Assembly: GCF_003812745.1 (NCBI RefSeq) | Contig: NZ_CP033831.1 | Location: 434,001 to 498,000 of the forward strand | DNA length: 64,000 nt | Source of the DNA: Serratia sp. FDAARGOS_506 | GTDB taxonomy: Bacteria > Pseudomonadota > Gammaproteobacteria > Enterobacterales > Enterobacteriaceae | Direction of reading: 5' to 3' | Shown: piece after piece, positions 33,377 through 43,451 of the stretch | Layout of the letters: each line of letters starts with the position of its first letter | How positions within the stretch are numbered: position 1 is the first letter of the stretch | Notes under the pieces: generated by a model | Databases searched by the model: none | What the model was told of the DNA's origin: nothing | Seen by the model: the letters and a program-made list of their open reading frames with translations, nothing else | Program-made: the position numbers and the translations under genes

Positions 33377-33925
33377 TCAAACCTGCGCCCGCTGCCACTC
33401 GGCGAACTGGATTTCCAGACTATTCTGAGCATCGGACAGCCAAATAGTTCCCTCTTGCAACGTCGCCTGCAGCGTCATGGTGCGGCTGGCTAGCGCAGCC
33501 AGCCGCGCCAGCTGTTCGTCGTCGAGGAAACGCACGCTCAGGTTCTTGTAGCCGGCCACCTTGCTCTGCATTCCCTGCCACCACACGTGCGCGGCGCGCT
33601 CGCCGTAAGCGTACAGCGCCACACGCGGCGACTGGTTGCAGGCCTTGCGAAGGCGCTTCTCGTCGGGCAAACCCATCTCGATCCACATTTCCAGGCCGTT
33701 GTGGTCGTTGCGCTGCCAGATCTCCGGCTCGTCGTCGGCGCTCAGCCCTTTGGTAAACACCAGCCGTTCGTCGGCATGGCAGATCCAGGCCAGCAGACGC
33801 AACATCATGCGCTGCTCGTTTTCGGACGGATGTTGCGCCAGCGTCAGCGCGGCGTCGTGGTAGAAGTGACGATCCATATCAGCAATATTGACCGCGGCTT
33901 TATAAATGGTTGCTTTCAGCGCCAT
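33377..33925 (-). CDS. yaeQ: YaeQ family protein
   Basis: A 182-residue conserved protein with the compact PD-(D/E)XK nuclease-like fold known from YaeQ structures. Its biochemical role is not established. Sequence begins [22 protein letters not shown], as in E. coli. It is the first gene of a minus-strand operon with arfB and nlpE. Confidence 0.92.
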   Translation of the reverse strand: MALKATIYKAAVNIADMDRHFYHDAALTLAQHPSENEQRMMLRLLAWICHADERLVFTKGLSADDEPEIWQRNDHNGLEMWIEMGLPDEKRLRKACNQSPRVALYAYGERAAHVWWQGMQSKVAGYKNLSVRFLDDEQLARLAALASRTMTLQATLQEGTIWLSDAQNSLEIQFAEWQRAQV

Positions 33926-34043
33926 GGGTGACCTCGTTATTATCCGGCGACAGTGTACTTGATCAGGGCCAAACCCCGCCAGCGCGGCCAGGCCGCGGCA
34001 GTGCGAAAGGCGTGCCAGGGTGCTGATAACTCCATAACAGCTG

Positions 34044-34052
34044 TGCTATAGT
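34044..34052 (+). promoter_or_regulatory. Candidate extended -10 promoter for yaeP-rof
   Basis: TGCTATAGT fits an extended -10 element, 87 nt before yaeP; the -35 region is poor. The 213-nt gap 33926-34138 otherwise shows no gene. Confidence 0.5.
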
Positions 34053-34069
34053 CGTCTAGGATAGGATAA

Positions 34070-34589
<520 letters not shown>

Positions 34590-34611
34590 GCAGCGGTAAC
34601 CCCATCCCAAC

Positions 34612-34633
34612 AGGGCAGCCCAACGGCTGCCCT
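34612..34633. terminator. Hairpin between convergent rof and cytochrome c genes
   Basis: A 9-bp stem AGGGCAGCC/GGCTGCCCT with a 4-nt loop in the 50-nt gap. There is no clear T-run on either strand, so terminator function is uncertain. Confidence 0.5.
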
Positions 34634-34639
34634 CGTCAT

Positions 34640-34954
34640 TTAAGGCTTCAGGCTGGCGTAATAGGCCGCCAGATCGGCAATATCGTCATCCGACAGCCCC
34701 GACACGTAGGCCTTCATCACCTCGGCCTGACCGCCGTTGCGCTCCCCTTTCTTATATGCCTGCAGCGCGTGCTGCAGGTACATGGCGTTCTGCCCGGCCA
34801 GATTCGGATACATCGGCACCGTCACCTTGCCCTGCGCGCCGTGGCACGCCGCACAGGCGGTGGCTTTCGCCTGACCGGCGGCCGCATCCCCCGCAGCCAA
34901 CGCCGGCAGGCTGAACAGGCCGGCGGCCAACAGCGTGATCCCCACAAACTTCAT
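34640..34954 (-). CDS. Small periplasmic c-type cytochrome
   Basis: A 104-residue single-heme class I cytochrome c of the c553/c4-like type. The signal peptide covers about residues 1-20 (cleavage near ALA-AGDA). The heme site is CAACH at residues 34-38. The axial methionine is probably in [10 protein letters not shown] or AEVMKAY. It would act as a periplasmic electron carrier, but the partner oxidase or dehydrogenase is not encoded nearby. The first of two ATGs (34957) overlaps the tilS stop as TAATG; I prefer the second for its spacing from AGGAG. Not present at this place in E. coli. Confidence 0.88.
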   Translation of the reverse strand: MKFVGITLLAAGLFSLPALAAGDAAAGQAKATACAACHGAQGKVTVPMYPNLAGQNAMYLQHALQAYKKGERNGGQAEVMKAYVSGLSDDDIADLAAYYASLKP

Positions 34955-34956
34955 CA

Positions 34957-36285
34957 TTACTCCTCGCGATTATGATTCTTTTCCCAATGCAGCCGCCACG
35001 GGCGTTCGCCTTCCGGCACCAGCCCCGCCTCACAGACGAAAACGCCCAGCGCGGCGATCAGCTGCTCATCATAATAAATCAACGGGATGCGTTCACGCTG
35101 CCAGGGCGGAATACCCAGCTCCTGCCACAGTTTTTTTATCGGTCGTGAATGGGCGCGCCCCACGATACGCACCGTGCCCTGCACGCCGCCAAAACGAATG
35201 CTGACCCTCTGCGAGCGCAGCGGCGCGCGCAGCGCCTGCTCGCCCTCACCGGCGATCAGGCGACCCAACCCGTCCGGCAACGTCAGCGGCTCTTCAGGCT
35301 GCCAGGGCAGCTGTACATCGCGCAGCACCGCCAGCGGCGGCAACAGGTACAATCGACCGCGGAAACGGCGAATCTGATAGGTGCCGAGCTGCAGCTGTGG
35401 TTCGGCATCCTCCCGACTGAGCGCCACCTCTTCCCATAGGCGCTGCAGCTGTTCACGCGCCGGCATGGTGACGTTAAACAACGCGATCCAGCGCCGCAGC
35501 AAAGCGAAACGCCGCACCGGTGAACAGTCCGTCAGGCCGTCGATCGCCAACGAGCGATCCGCCGCTAACAGGCTTTGCAGCGGTTCCGCCAGCAGTTCGT
35601 CCAGCAGTTGCTCCTGCTCGGCGCACAGGCTGGCGCTGCGCGCCACCGCCGAGGCGAAGTGCGGCCAGCGTTGATTGAGCTGCGGCAGCACCTGCAACCG
35701 CAGGAAATTGCGATCGAAGCGCGTGTCCTGATTGCTGTCGTCATCTATCCAGATTAAGGCGTGGCGTTGCGCGTAGCTTTCCAGCGTTTGGCGCGAACAG
35801 CCCAACAGCGGCCGCAACAACAGGTGCTCGCCCAGCGCCGCACGCGCCGCCATCGCCGACAGTCCCGCCGGCCCGCTGCCGCGCTTGAGCGCCAACAGGA
35901 AGGTTTCGCTTTGATCGTCGAGGTGTTGAGCGGTGAGCAGCGCTTCCCCCTCCGTCAGAGCGGCGCTGAAGGCGGCATAGCGCGCCGCACGCGCCGCCGC
36001 TTCGATGCCGCCCTCGCGGGCATCCACCTGCACGTGCGTCACCGTCAACGGGATCTGCCAGTCGGCGCAGCGGCTGCGGCAATGCTCAACCCAGCGGTCG
36101 GCGAAGGCGCTCAGGCCGTGGTGCACGTGCAACGCACGCAGCTGCAGCGCCGGACGCTGGCGGCGCAACGCCGCCAGCACATGCAGCAGTACGCTGGAAT
36201 CCAGGCCGCCGCTGAACGCCACCAGCAGCCGCTGCTGCGCACCCAACTGGTCCGCCACCCGCGTCGTTAATTGATCAGTATCCAT
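34957..36285 (-). CDS. tilS: tRNA(Ile)-lysidine synthetase TilS
   Basis: ATP-dependent enzyme of 442 residues that converts cytidine 34 of tRNA(Ile2) to lysidine, switching its decoding from AUG to AUA. The PP-loop SGGLDSS is at residues 25-31. The N-terminal N-type ATP pyrophosphatase domain is followed by the TilS substrate-binding and C-terminal domains ([29 protein letters not shown]). It is essential in most bacteria. The 3' end overlaps the possible cytochrome c start by one nucleotide. Confidence 0.95.
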   Translation of the reverse strand: MDTDQLTTRVADQLGAQQRLLVAFSGGLDSSVLLHVLAALRRQRPALQLRALHVHHGLSAFADRWVEHCRSRCADWQIPLTVTHVQVDAREGGIEAAARAARYAAFSAALTEGEALLTAQHLDDQSETFLLALKRGSGPAGLSAMAARAALGEHLLLRPLLGCSRQTLESYAQRHALIWIDDDSNQDTRFDRNFLRLQVLPQLNQRWPHFASAVARSASLCAEQEQLLDELLAEPLQSLLAADRSLAIDGLTDCSPVRRFALLRRWIALFNVTMPAREQLQRLWEEVALSREDAEPQLQLGTYQIRRFRGRLYLLPPLAVLRDVQLPWQPEEPLTLPDGLGRLIAGEGEQALRAPLRSQRVSIRFGGVQGTVRIVGRAHSRPIKKLWQELGIPPWQRERIPLIYYDEQLIAALGVFVCEAGLVPEGERPWRLHWEKNHNREE

Positions 36286-36341
36286 CGGTAGGCTTTGTCA
36301 CTTCTACATAGCTGCACGTTAACCCCGCCGACCGTCATCAA

Positions 36342-37793
36342 TCAAGCATTAACCGTCCGGGCCTGGCGCCGCGTCAGCAACCACCAGCCGCCCAGCACCG
36401 CGATCACCGCCAGCGCGCATCCGGCCGCTCCCCAGCCGATCTGAGCGAAAATGCGGCCATACGCCTGCATTGCCGCCCCCTCAATGTGATCCTCGGCGGT
36501 CTGATTGGCGATAATGCCCGCCAGGTAGTTGGCGATCGAGCCGGTCGCCAGCATATAGATACCGGTCAGCACGCCAGTGGCGCCGGGGATATTCAGGCGG
36601 GTGATCTGCGCCATCGCCACCGGATCGATAAACAGTTCGGCGAAGCCCATCACCGCCAGACCGGCGATCATCAGCCCCATCGAACCCGGCCCGTGCAGCC
36701 GCGTATTGAGCGCCATCAGCGTAAAGCCGACACCGATCAACAGCAGACCGAAGGCGAACTTGCACCAGATGCGCAGCGTGCGATCGCCCCTACCGTCGCC
36801 GCTCGCCAGCCATGCCAGCGCCACGCCGCCCAGCATCACCGCGCAGGCGTTAACCGACTGGAACAGCGCGGTCGGCACCGTCCAGCCGAACCACCGCCGA
36901 TCGACGAAGTGATCGATAAACAGGCTGATGGAGCTGCCGCCCTGCTGGGCGAAAGCCCAGAACAGCGTGCCCAGCAGCATCAGCACAACGATCTGCCAAA
37001 GCCCTCGTCGCTGTAGGGCATCCGCACGCAGCATAATGCGCGCCACCAACACTACCGCCGCCACGCACACCAGCCCGAGCAAATAGCCGGCCCAGTCGCG
37101 TACAAACAGCAGCGTGAAGAACAGTGGCGATACCAGCAGTGCCGCCAACAGCCAGCCCCAGTGCGGCAAGCCCAGGCTTTTGGCGCGCATCAGCGGGGCA
37201 TTCACGCCGCGGGTATGGCGGAAGTGGCGGCCGCCGAGCAGGAAGATCGCCAGGCCGGCGAACATGCCGATCCCGGCCAACGCAAAGCCGACGTGCCAGC
37301 CATAGCGCTCGGCCGCCAGCCCACAGGCAATCGGCGCCAAAATGGAACCGACGTTGCCGGCGGCGTACAGCAGCGAGAACCCCCCTTCACGGCGCGAGTC
37401 CTGCGCCGGATACAGCTCGCCCAACAGGCAGCTGATATTGGATTTGAACAGGCCATAGCCACAGATGATGATGGCCAGCGCCAGATAGAGTGACTGGGCG
37501 GAGACCGCACTCAGGCCGAGCACGATATGCCCCAGGGTCATCAGCGCCGCGCCGGCGATCACCGCGACGCGGTTGCCCAACAGGCGGTCGGCGAGCCAGC
37601 CGCCCAAAATAGGAGTGACGTAAACTAACGAAGCGTAGGCGCTGTAGAGATCGATGGCGTGGCTGTCGGTATAGCCGAGTTGGTGGGTCAGATAGAGAAT
37701 CAGTAACGCACGCATGCCGTAAAAGCTGAAATACTCCCAAATTTGTATGGCTACGACATAGTAAATTGCGCGCGGCTGTGAGGGTGTTTTCAT
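36342..37793 (-). CDS. dtpC: Dipeptide/tripeptide permease DtpC (POT family)
   Basis: Proton-dependent oligopeptide transporter of 483 residues (YjdL in E. coli), with about twelve to fourteen helices. The ExxERFxYY-type motif appears in its DtpC form, [14 protein letters not shown], near residue 18. It favours dipeptides with a C-terminal lysine in E. coli, which would feed the lysine decarboxylase. It follows cadA by 68 nt on the same strand, as in the E. coli cadBA-dtpC order, with a strong hairpin in the gap. Confidence 0.94.
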   Translation of the reverse strand: MKTPSQPRAIYYVVAIQIWEYFSFYGMRALLILYLTHQLGYTDSHAIDLYSAYASLVYVTPILGGWLADRLLGNRVAVIAGAALMTLGHIVLGLSAVSAQSLYLALAIIICGYGLFKSNISCLLGELYPAQDSRREGGFSLLYAAGNVGSILAPIACGLAAERYGWHVGFALAGIGMFAGLAIFLLGGRHFRHTRGVNAPLMRAKSLGLPHWGWLLAALLVSPLFFTLLFVRDWAGYLLGLVCVAAVVLVARIMLRADALQRRGLWQIVVLMLLGTLFWAFAQQGGSSISLFIDHFVDRRWFGWTVPTALFQSVNACAVMLGGVALAWLASGDGRGDRTLRIWCKFAFGLLLIGVGFTLMALNTRLHGPGSMGLMIAGLAVMGFAELFIDPVAMAQITRLNIPGATGVLTGIYMLATGSIANYLAGIIANQTAEDHIEGAAMQAYGRIFAQIGWGAAGCALAVIAVLGGWWLLTRRQARTVNA

Positions 37794-37822
37794 GGTGGTC
37801 TCCCATCAGTCGGTGAACGACA

Positions 37823-37848
37823 AAGGGGAAGCGCGAGCGCCTCCCCTG
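37823..37848 (-). promoter_or_regulatory. Hairpin between cadA and dtpC
   Basis: On the minus strand AGGGGAGGCGC and GCGCTTCCCCT can pair with a short loop, followed by TTTG only. It may be a leaky terminator or an mRNA-stability stem that lowers dtpC output relative to cadA. Confidence 0.45.
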
Positions 37849-37861
37849 TTATTGGCTGCGG

Positions 37862-40000
37862 TTATTTCGCCTTCAGCACTTTCACCCGATAACGTCCGTC
37901 CGCCTGACGATAGGCGCCGTGAATGTCGGTTTCAAAGCCCGGATAATGCGCGCCGATTTCGCACAGCATCTGCAGGAACTCCAACACCGGCCGGCTCTCC
38001 TCGGTCAGCATTTCGCCCGGCATCACCAGCGGCACGCCCGGTGGGTATGGGAGGATCATATTGGCGTTGACCTTGCCGACCATCTCTTCCAGATAAACCT
38101 CTTCCACTTCGCCATGCAGCTCTTTCTGGAACGCCTGGTACGGGTTCATCACCATGGTTGGCAGCACTTCGAACGCGCGGTACATCAGGTCCGGCAGGTT
38201 GTGTTGCTCCACCAGGCGGTGAATGTTCTGCGCCAGATCCTGAATGCGCATGTTTTCATAGAAATCAGGCGCTTCCTGATACAGCGAAGGCAGCATGTTT
38301 TTCACCCGCAGGTTCAGATCGAACGAGCGTTTGAAGTCGGTCATCGCGCGCAGCAGGCTGAGCGCCTTGGTTTTATCGATGCCGATGCTGAACAGGAACA
38401 GCAGGTTGTACGGCCCGGTTTTCTCGACGATGATGCCGCGCTCGTCGAGGTATTTCGCCACGATGCTGGCCGGAATACCGAACGGCTGCATCTCGCCTTC
38501 CTTGCTCATCCCCGGCGTCAGGATGGTGACCTTGATCGGATCGAGGTACATGTGTTCATTATCGATGTTCTTGAAACCGTGCCAGGCGCTGTCGGAACGC
38601 AGCGGCCAGCATTCCGGCTCATCGATATGTTCCGGCTGCCAGACGTCGAAGAACCAGCCGTCGGATTCGACTTTCAGGCGTTTGATCTCTTTGCGGAACT
38701 TGATCGCGCGCTCGATAGAGCCGTTGATCAGGCGTTTGCCGGCGTTGCCTTTCATCATCGCCGCGGCGGTTTCGGTCGACGCCACGATGCCGTAGTGCGG
38801 CGAGGTGGTGGTGTGCATCATGTAGGCTTCGTTGAAGGTTTCTTCGTTGATGTCGCCCTTCACGTGGATCATCGAAGCCTGCGAGAAGGCCGCCAGCAGT
38901 TTGTGGGTGGACTGGGTTTCATAGATCACCTTGCCCTCCACGCGGCCGCCGCTCATGCCGCACTTGCCTTTATAGATCGGGTGGAAGTTGGTGTAAGGCA
39001 CCCAGGCGGAATCGAAGTGGATAGACTTCACGTCCAGGGTGTTCTTGATAAAGTCGGTGTTGTACAGCAGGCCGTCATAGGTGGAGTTGGTGATCACCGC
39101 GTGCACCGGCCAGGTGGCGTTCGGGGTCTCCTTCACGCGTTTGGCGATGGTGGCGCGCTGGAACTCGCTCTGCGGAATACCGCCGAGGATGCCGTAGGCG
39201 TTGCGGGTCGGGCGGAAGTAGATCGGCGTGATGTCACTCATCATCATCAGGTGAGTCAGCGACTTATGGCAGTTACGGTCAATCAGCACCGTGCTGCCCG
39301 CCGGCGCCGAATACATGCCGACGATCTTGTTGGCGGTGGAGGTGCCGTTGGTGACCATGTAGCTGCGTTCGGCGTTGAACACGCGGGAAATGTACTCTTC
39401 CGCCTCTTTGTGCGGGCCGGAGTGATCCAGCAACGATCCCAGTTCGGACACCGAAATCGAGATATCCGACTTCATGGTGTTCGGGCCGAAGAAGTCGTAG
39501 AACAGGCTGCCCACCGGGCTTTTCTGGAACGCAGTGCCGCCCATGTGGCCCGGCGTACAGAAGGTGTATTTGCCTTCGCGCACGTATTTGAACAGCGCCT
39601 TGGTCAACGGCGGCAGGATGGTGTCGATATACTCGTCGGTATTCTGTTTGATCTTGGCGGCGATGTCGGTTGCCGCACCGAGCGCATATTCGAAGAAGCG
39701 CACCTGCATACGCAGATCGTTCAGGCTGACGTCCAGCGTCGAATAGGTGTTGGCAAACGCATACAGCGGCATGTACTCATTCAGCTGGCTGATCTCTTCG
39801 CACAGCTCCAGGTTGTATTTGTCCCAGTCGAAGATCACCCCGCACAGACGGGCGTTGTTCTCGATCAGTTTCAGCAGGTCTTCGCGATCGTTAGGGTAAA
39901 CGATGCGGAAATCCAGACTTTCCAGCGCCTGATGCAGTTCACGGATAGGCTCTTCTTTAAAGTAGACACCCATGTGATTCATGATGGCGATAACGTTCAT
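37862..40000 (-). CDS. cadA: Inducible lysine decarboxylase CadA
   Basis: PLP-dependent, acid-induced lysine decarboxylase of 712 residues (fold type I, decameric in E. coli), forming cadaverine and consuming a proton. The N-terminal wing domain (residues 1-130) and the PLP domain are intact. The cofactor lysine is in the QSTHKLLAAF motif near residue 367. The C-terminal domain includes the PPGVPLVMPGE loop. I chose the ATG at 40000 (AGGAG 8 nt upstream). It is downstream of cadB in one operon and is a tandem paralogue of ldcC. Confidence 0.96.
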   Translation of the reverse strand: MNVIAIMNHMGVYFKEEPIRELHQALESLDFRIVYPNDREDLLKLIENNARLCGVIFDWDKYNLELCEEISQLNEYMPLYAFANTYSTLDVSLNDLRMQVRFFEYALGAATDIAAKIKQNTDEYIDTILPPLTKALFKYVREGKYTFCTPGHMGGTAFQKSPVGSLFYDFFGPNTMKSDISISVSELGSLLDHSGPHKEAEEYISRVFNAERSYMVTNGTSTANKIVGMYSAPAGSTVLIDRNCHKSLTHLMMMSDITPIYFRPTRNAYGILGGIPQSEFQRATIAKRVKETPNATWPVHAVITNSTYDGLLYNTDFIKNTLDVKSIHFDSAWVPYTNFHPIYKGKCGMSGGRVEGKVIYETQSTHKLLAAFSQASMIHVKGDINEETFNEAYMMHTTTSPHYGIVASTETAAAMMKGNAGKRLINGSIERAIKFRKEIKRLKVESDGWFFDVWQPEHIDEPECWPLRSDSAWHGFKNIDNEHMYLDPIKVTILTPGMSKEGEMQPFGIPASIVAKYLDERGIIVEKTGPYNLLFLFSIGIDKTKALSLLRAMTDFKRSFDLNLRVKNMLPSLYQEAPDFYENMRIQDLAQNIHRLVEQHNLPDLMYRAFEVLPTMVMNPYQAFQKELHGEVEEVYLEEMVGKVNANMILPYPPGVPLVMPGEMLTEESRPVLEFLQMLCEIGAHYPGFETDIHGAYRQADGRYRVKVLKAK

Positions 40001-40022
40001 ATGCATTTCTCCTGGCAAAGCA

Positions 40023-40065
40023 AGCCCCTTCCCGTCGCGGCTGACAGGTCGGAAAGAAAGGGGCT
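40023..40065 (-). promoter_or_regulatory. Long-arm inverted repeat between cadB and cadA
   Basis: AGCCCCTT (40023-40030) and AAGGGGCT (40058-40065) could pair across 27 nt, just upstream of the cadA ribosome site. Possible mRNA processing or stability element that balances cadA against cadB. Confidence 0.4.
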
Positions 40066-40095
40066 GGGTAAATTCAGTCGGTCAGCGGACGCGAA

Positions 40096-41439
40096 TCAGT
40101 GCGCTTTGGCCGTGGTGTTTTCATCGACCGCCGCTGCGTTGGCAGCCTGGCGGGTATTCATTTTCCGGGCGTAGAACATCAGGATAATCAGGCTGATGAT
40201 AAAGGTGCCGGACAGTTCGAATGAGTTGGCGCCCATCAGCGCGATGAAGCAGAAGCCGCAGCCGCACACCGAAGCGATCAGGCTCAGCAGGTTGCGCACG
40301 TTGACCCCTTCGAAGCGGATCAGGTCTACGCAGGAGTAGAAGTAAGGCAGCATGGTCAGCAGCACCGCGATGCCGGTCAGTTCGCCGAACAGGTCGGAAG
40401 CTTTGCCGCCGGCGGAGCTCATCAGGGTGATCAGCACCATCAGCGCGGTCATTTTGCAGCTCGCCAGCAGCAGGCCTTTCTTCGGAATGCCGTTTTTATC
40501 CAGCTCGCCGTACACTTTCGGGAAGTTGCCGTCGTTGGCGGCGCGTACCCCGGCCTGGCCGACCAGCATCATCCACGAACCCAGTGACGTCAGGCAGGCG
40601 AAGGCGGTGAAAGCGGAAACCATCGGTGCGGCCCAGTTGCCCATAATCGCCGAGGCGCTGATGGCGAATGGCGCGCCGCTGGCGGCCATTTCAGACGCCG
40701 GGAACATGCCGCTGATCACCTGGGTGGCAGCGATGTAGATGATGCCCGCCAGGCCGGTGCCGAGCATGGTTGCCAGCGGGACGGTGCGTTTCGGGTTTTT
40801 CACCATGCCGGTGCTGACCGCTGCGGATTCCACGCCGATAAACGCCCACAGGCACAACAGGATACTTTTGATGACCGCATGGCTGTCGGTGGTGCCGGAG
40901 GTATTCCAGTTAGCCTGATAGGTGGCGGCGTCAAACCAGTGCCAGCCGATGGTGGCGGTCACGATCACCGGGATCAGCACCAGCACCAGGCCCAGGGTGG
41001 TCAAACGGCTGACCCAGGTCCCGCCCAGCATGTTCACGAAGGTGAAGACCCACACGATGGCGATACAGGCGATGCCGGCAGGTACCGGGTTGTTCAGCGC
41101 CGGGAAGAAGGTAGAGAGATAAGAAACGGCGGTAATGCCGATGGCCAGGTTACCGATCCAGTTGGCATGGTAATAAAGCACGCCAGTCTGGAAACCGAAA
41201 GCCGGGGAAATTTCACCGGCATAGGCGATAGGGCCGCCCTGCTGCGGGTTTTTGGTGGCGAGGCGGGCATACACATAGGCCAGCGACATCGCCCCGATAA
41301 TCGAGATCACCCATCCCCAGATGGCGATAGATCCGAGACTCGCCAGGTTGGCGGGCAATAAGGCAATCCCGCTCCCCATCATATTACCGGCGACGACGCC
41401 GGTGCAGGCAATAAGCCCTATTTTCTTGGGTGAAGCCAT
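40096..41439 (-). CDS. cadB: Lysine/cadaverine antiporter CadB
   Basis: Inner membrane antiporter of the APC superfamily, 447 residues and about twelve helices, exchanging external lysine for cadaverine in acid. The N-terminal signature GVVAGNMMGSGIALLPANLAS near residue 12 contains the helix-I substrate site. Nearly all of the core matches E. coli CadB, with a short divergent C-terminal tail. I chose the ATG at 41439, preceded by AGGAG, rather than the ATG 13 codons upstream. First gene of cadBA. Confidence 0.96.
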   Translation of the reverse strand: MASPKKIGLIACTGVVAGNMMGSGIALLPANLASLGSIAIWGWVISIIGAMSLAYVYARLATKNPQQGGPIAYAGEISPAFGFQTGVLYYHANWIGNLAIGITAVSYLSTFFPALNNPVPAGIACIAIVWVFTFVNMLGGTWVSRLTTLGLVLVLIPVIVTATIGWHWFDAATYQANWNTSGTTDSHAVIKSILLCLWAFIGVESAAVSTGMVKNPKRTVPLATMLGTGLAGIIYIAATQVISGMFPASEMAASGAPFAISASAIMGNWAAPMVSAFTAFACLTSLGSWMMLVGQAGVRAANDGNFPKVYGELDKNGIPKKGLLLASCKMTALMVLITLMSSAGGKASDLFGELTGIAVLLTMLPYFYSCVDLIRFEGVNVRNLLSLIASVCGCGFCFIALMGANSFELSGTFIISLIILMFYARKMNTRQAANAAAVDENTTAKAH

Positions 41440-41762
41440 GGTCAGTTTCTCCTGATTTACGTTTCTTATAAGCCACACCCATAAATAAAAGATTTTAATG
41501 AGCCGGCTTGATAGTCAGGATGCTAACCATCGGGGGGAATAAAGTCCTAAAGATAAAGTGAGATTACGCTCATGATCATACAAATGATAACCTGAGGTTT
41601 TTCATTAACACATCAAGATAAAAAGGTAAGCTAAAGAAAAGATAAACATCATTTAAAAACAAAAAGATGGCTGGGTTAAAAACGTATAACAAGTGACAAA
41701 AAAGGAATGATATCGCGCAGCAAAATAATACATTCATGCAACATGCCTTCACCAATAAATAA
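41440..41762 (-). promoter_or_regulatory. cadBA upstream control region
   Basis: A strikingly AT-rich stretch with no gene, between the cadC terminator and cadB. On the minus strand a TATGAT (41575-41580) could be the -10 box; the matching -35 position is poor, as expected of a promoter that needs CadC. In E. coli CadC binds this region to displace H-NS; the same is inferred here, and I could not define the CadC sites. Confidence 0.55.
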
Positions 41763-41795
41763 CGCCACCATGATTCCCGAAGAATAATGGCGGCG
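41763..41795 (-). terminator. cadC terminator
   Basis: On the minus strand CGCCGCCAT and ATGGTGGCG pair around an inner ATTC/GAAT stem, followed by TTATTTATT, 14 nt after the cadC stop. It separates cadC from cadBA. Confidence 0.7.
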
Positions 41796-41808
41796 TGATA
41801 TCGGTTAA

Positions 41809-43362
41809 TTATTGGCGCTGATAGTTATTTAAATAAGGCACTACGTTGGTCAATGACGTCTGGAATACGCCATTGGTGATCCAATGCAATGTGTCTTCGC
41901 CGGGGCGAAGATTGAATGCGGTAATATAAGAATCCGCCGCCAAATGGTTCTGCCCCTGCATTTCATACACCTTGCCCAGCAGCACATAATTCAGCCACGA
42001 CATTTGCAATTCAATCCCCAGGTCGATCGCCCGGTGCGCCTCGTCAATGCGCCCCTGCGTCAATGCATCTACCGCCAGAACTTGCTGCATGATCGGCGTG
42101 TTTTTCAATTCAGGGATCGTCGCCAGATGGCTGATATCGGCGCGCAGTTGCGCCAATGTATGGCTGTCGAACGGTTGATAAGAATTGCGCAGCAGGTCCA
42201 CCAGCGCTTTTTCCGCCAGCAGGTAGTGGAAGTTCGGCGCGCTTTTAATCAGCTCGCTCAGCTGGGCGCTGGCGCGGGTCAACGAATCGGCGTCACCGTG
42301 GATCAGCAACTGATGCGCCTGGTAGAAACGCTGCAGCAACGGCCCGTTGTCAGGCAGCAGTTGCGCCAGCCTCTGCTCCAGCTGCGGCGGCCAAGGCTGC
42401 TTCAGCGCAGCGGACAGGCTGGAGAGAAAGTCGGTTTGGATCTTCAGCTGGTTATCGGCGGTGATGAAGTAACGCTTGTCCAGCATGACTGAGCTGTCGG
42501 CGTTATCCACCAGCCGCACGGACAGGAAACACTGCTGGGCGCGGTAGTGGCGCTGATTGACGAACTCGATATACAGCGATTTGCCCGAGTTGCTGGGGCC
42601 GGAATAGTTGTAATTGGTCTGGTCGTGCACCAGGAAGGTCGAGTAGGTGTTCAGCGAATCGGTGATCAGTTCGCTGACGCCCACTACATAAGAGAGCTGC
42701 GGCATCCAGTTGCTGCAGCTCTCGCCGCCCTGGATACGAATATCGATATCGCGCGGGTTGAGCAGTACCGGCATGGTGGATACCGGCACGCGCTGCGACA
42801 GCGTGGCGATGCCGACAAACGCCACGCAGACGCTGAGCGCCGCCAGAAACGCCAGCCATACCCAAAAGGTCGAGCGGCGATAAAAACGCGGCTTCTTTTC
42901 GCCGGGCGCGGCAGGCGGTGTACTTGCCCGGCGCGGCGGCACATATGGCGTCTCGTCTTCCTCGCTGCCGTCTTCCGGCTCATGCATGATCACCGCGATC
43001 TGCGGCGCCGGCGCAGGAGCGGGCTGCCTCTCCCCCTCTTCACACCAGATCACCGACGTCGCCAGCTTATATCCACGCTTGGGTACGGTGATAATGTATT
43101 CCGGGCTGTCGCTGTCGCCGTCTTTCAGGTATTTGCGCAGCTCTGAAATACATTGGGTCACCACGTGGTTGGTGACGATATTGCGCTTCCAGACGTTGTC
43201 GATCAGCTCGTCGCGGCTCAGCACCACGTCGGGATGCCGGGCGAAATAGCACAGCATGTCGATCAGGCGCGGTTCCAGCGTTTTTTGGCGTCCGTCGCGG
43301 CTGATGGTGTTGTCGGCAGGGGTAACCAGCCACTCCCCGACGCGAAAAGCAGGCTCTTGCAT
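41809..43362 (-). CDS. cadC: Membrane-bound pH and lysine sensor/activator CadC
   Basis: ToxR-like one-component activator of 517 residues. Residues 1-105 form an OmpR/PhoB-type winged helix (RDELIDNVWKRNIVTNHVVTQ, then VPKRGYKL). A proline-rich linker precedes one membrane helix at about 163-185. The periplasmic domain has cysteines in GGESCSNW and AQQCFLSV that match the E. coli redox-sensitive disulfide pair. In E. coli low pH and lysine (via LysP) activate it, while cadaverine turns it off. It lies directly upstream of cadBA on the same strand. Confidence 0.95.
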   Translation of the reverse strand: MQEPAFRVGEWLVTPADNTISRDGRQKTLEPRLIDMLCYFARHPDVVLSRDELIDNVWKRNIVTNHVVTQCISELRKYLKDGDSDSPEYIITVPKRGYKLATSVIWCEEGERQPAPAPAPQIAVIMHEPEDGSEEDETPYVPPRRASTPPAAPGEKKPRFYRRSTFWVWLAFLAALSVCVAFVGIATLSQRVPVSTMPVLLNPRDIDIRIQGGESCSNWMPQLSYVVGVSELITDSLNTYSTFLVHDQTNYNYSGPSNSGKSLYIEFVNQRHYRAQQCFLSVRLVDNADSSVMLDKRYFITADNQLKIQTDFLSSLSAALKQPWPPQLEQRLAQLLPDNGPLLQRFYQAHQLLIHGDADSLTRASAQLSELIKSAPNFHYLLAEKALVDLLRNSYQPFDSHTLAQLRADISHLATIPELKNTPIMQQVLAVDALTQGRIDEAHRAIDLGIELQMSWLNYVLLGKVYEMQGQNHLAADSYITAFNLRPGEDTLHWITNGVFQTSLTNVVPYLNNYQRQ

Positions 43363-43401
43363 GGCGGAAATAACTCTGTAGGCATGTAGGGCAAGGGCGC
43401 G

Positions 43402-43410
43402 ATCATAGCA
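43402..43410 (-). promoter_or_regulatory. Candidate cadC promoter (extended -10)
   Basis: TGCTATGAT on the minus strand fits an extended -10 element, 40 nt before cadC. A hairpin just after yaeR (43419-43437) overlaps the -35 area. Confidence 0.5.
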
Positions 43411-43451
43411 TAACCGTCCCCGGCTGTGGCCGCCGGGAGGCGATTAAGCCG

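Noticed and set aside
37919-40174. 751-codon open frame opposite cadA
   Set aside because: It is antisense to cadA, rich in His, Gln and Arg with no recognisable domain. It exists because TTA, CTA and TCA codons are rare in the GC-rich sense gene.
41440-41808. AT-rich segment as an insertion-sequence remnant
   Set aside because: There are no terminal inverted repeats, target duplications or transposase fragments, and its position fits the cadBA promoter.
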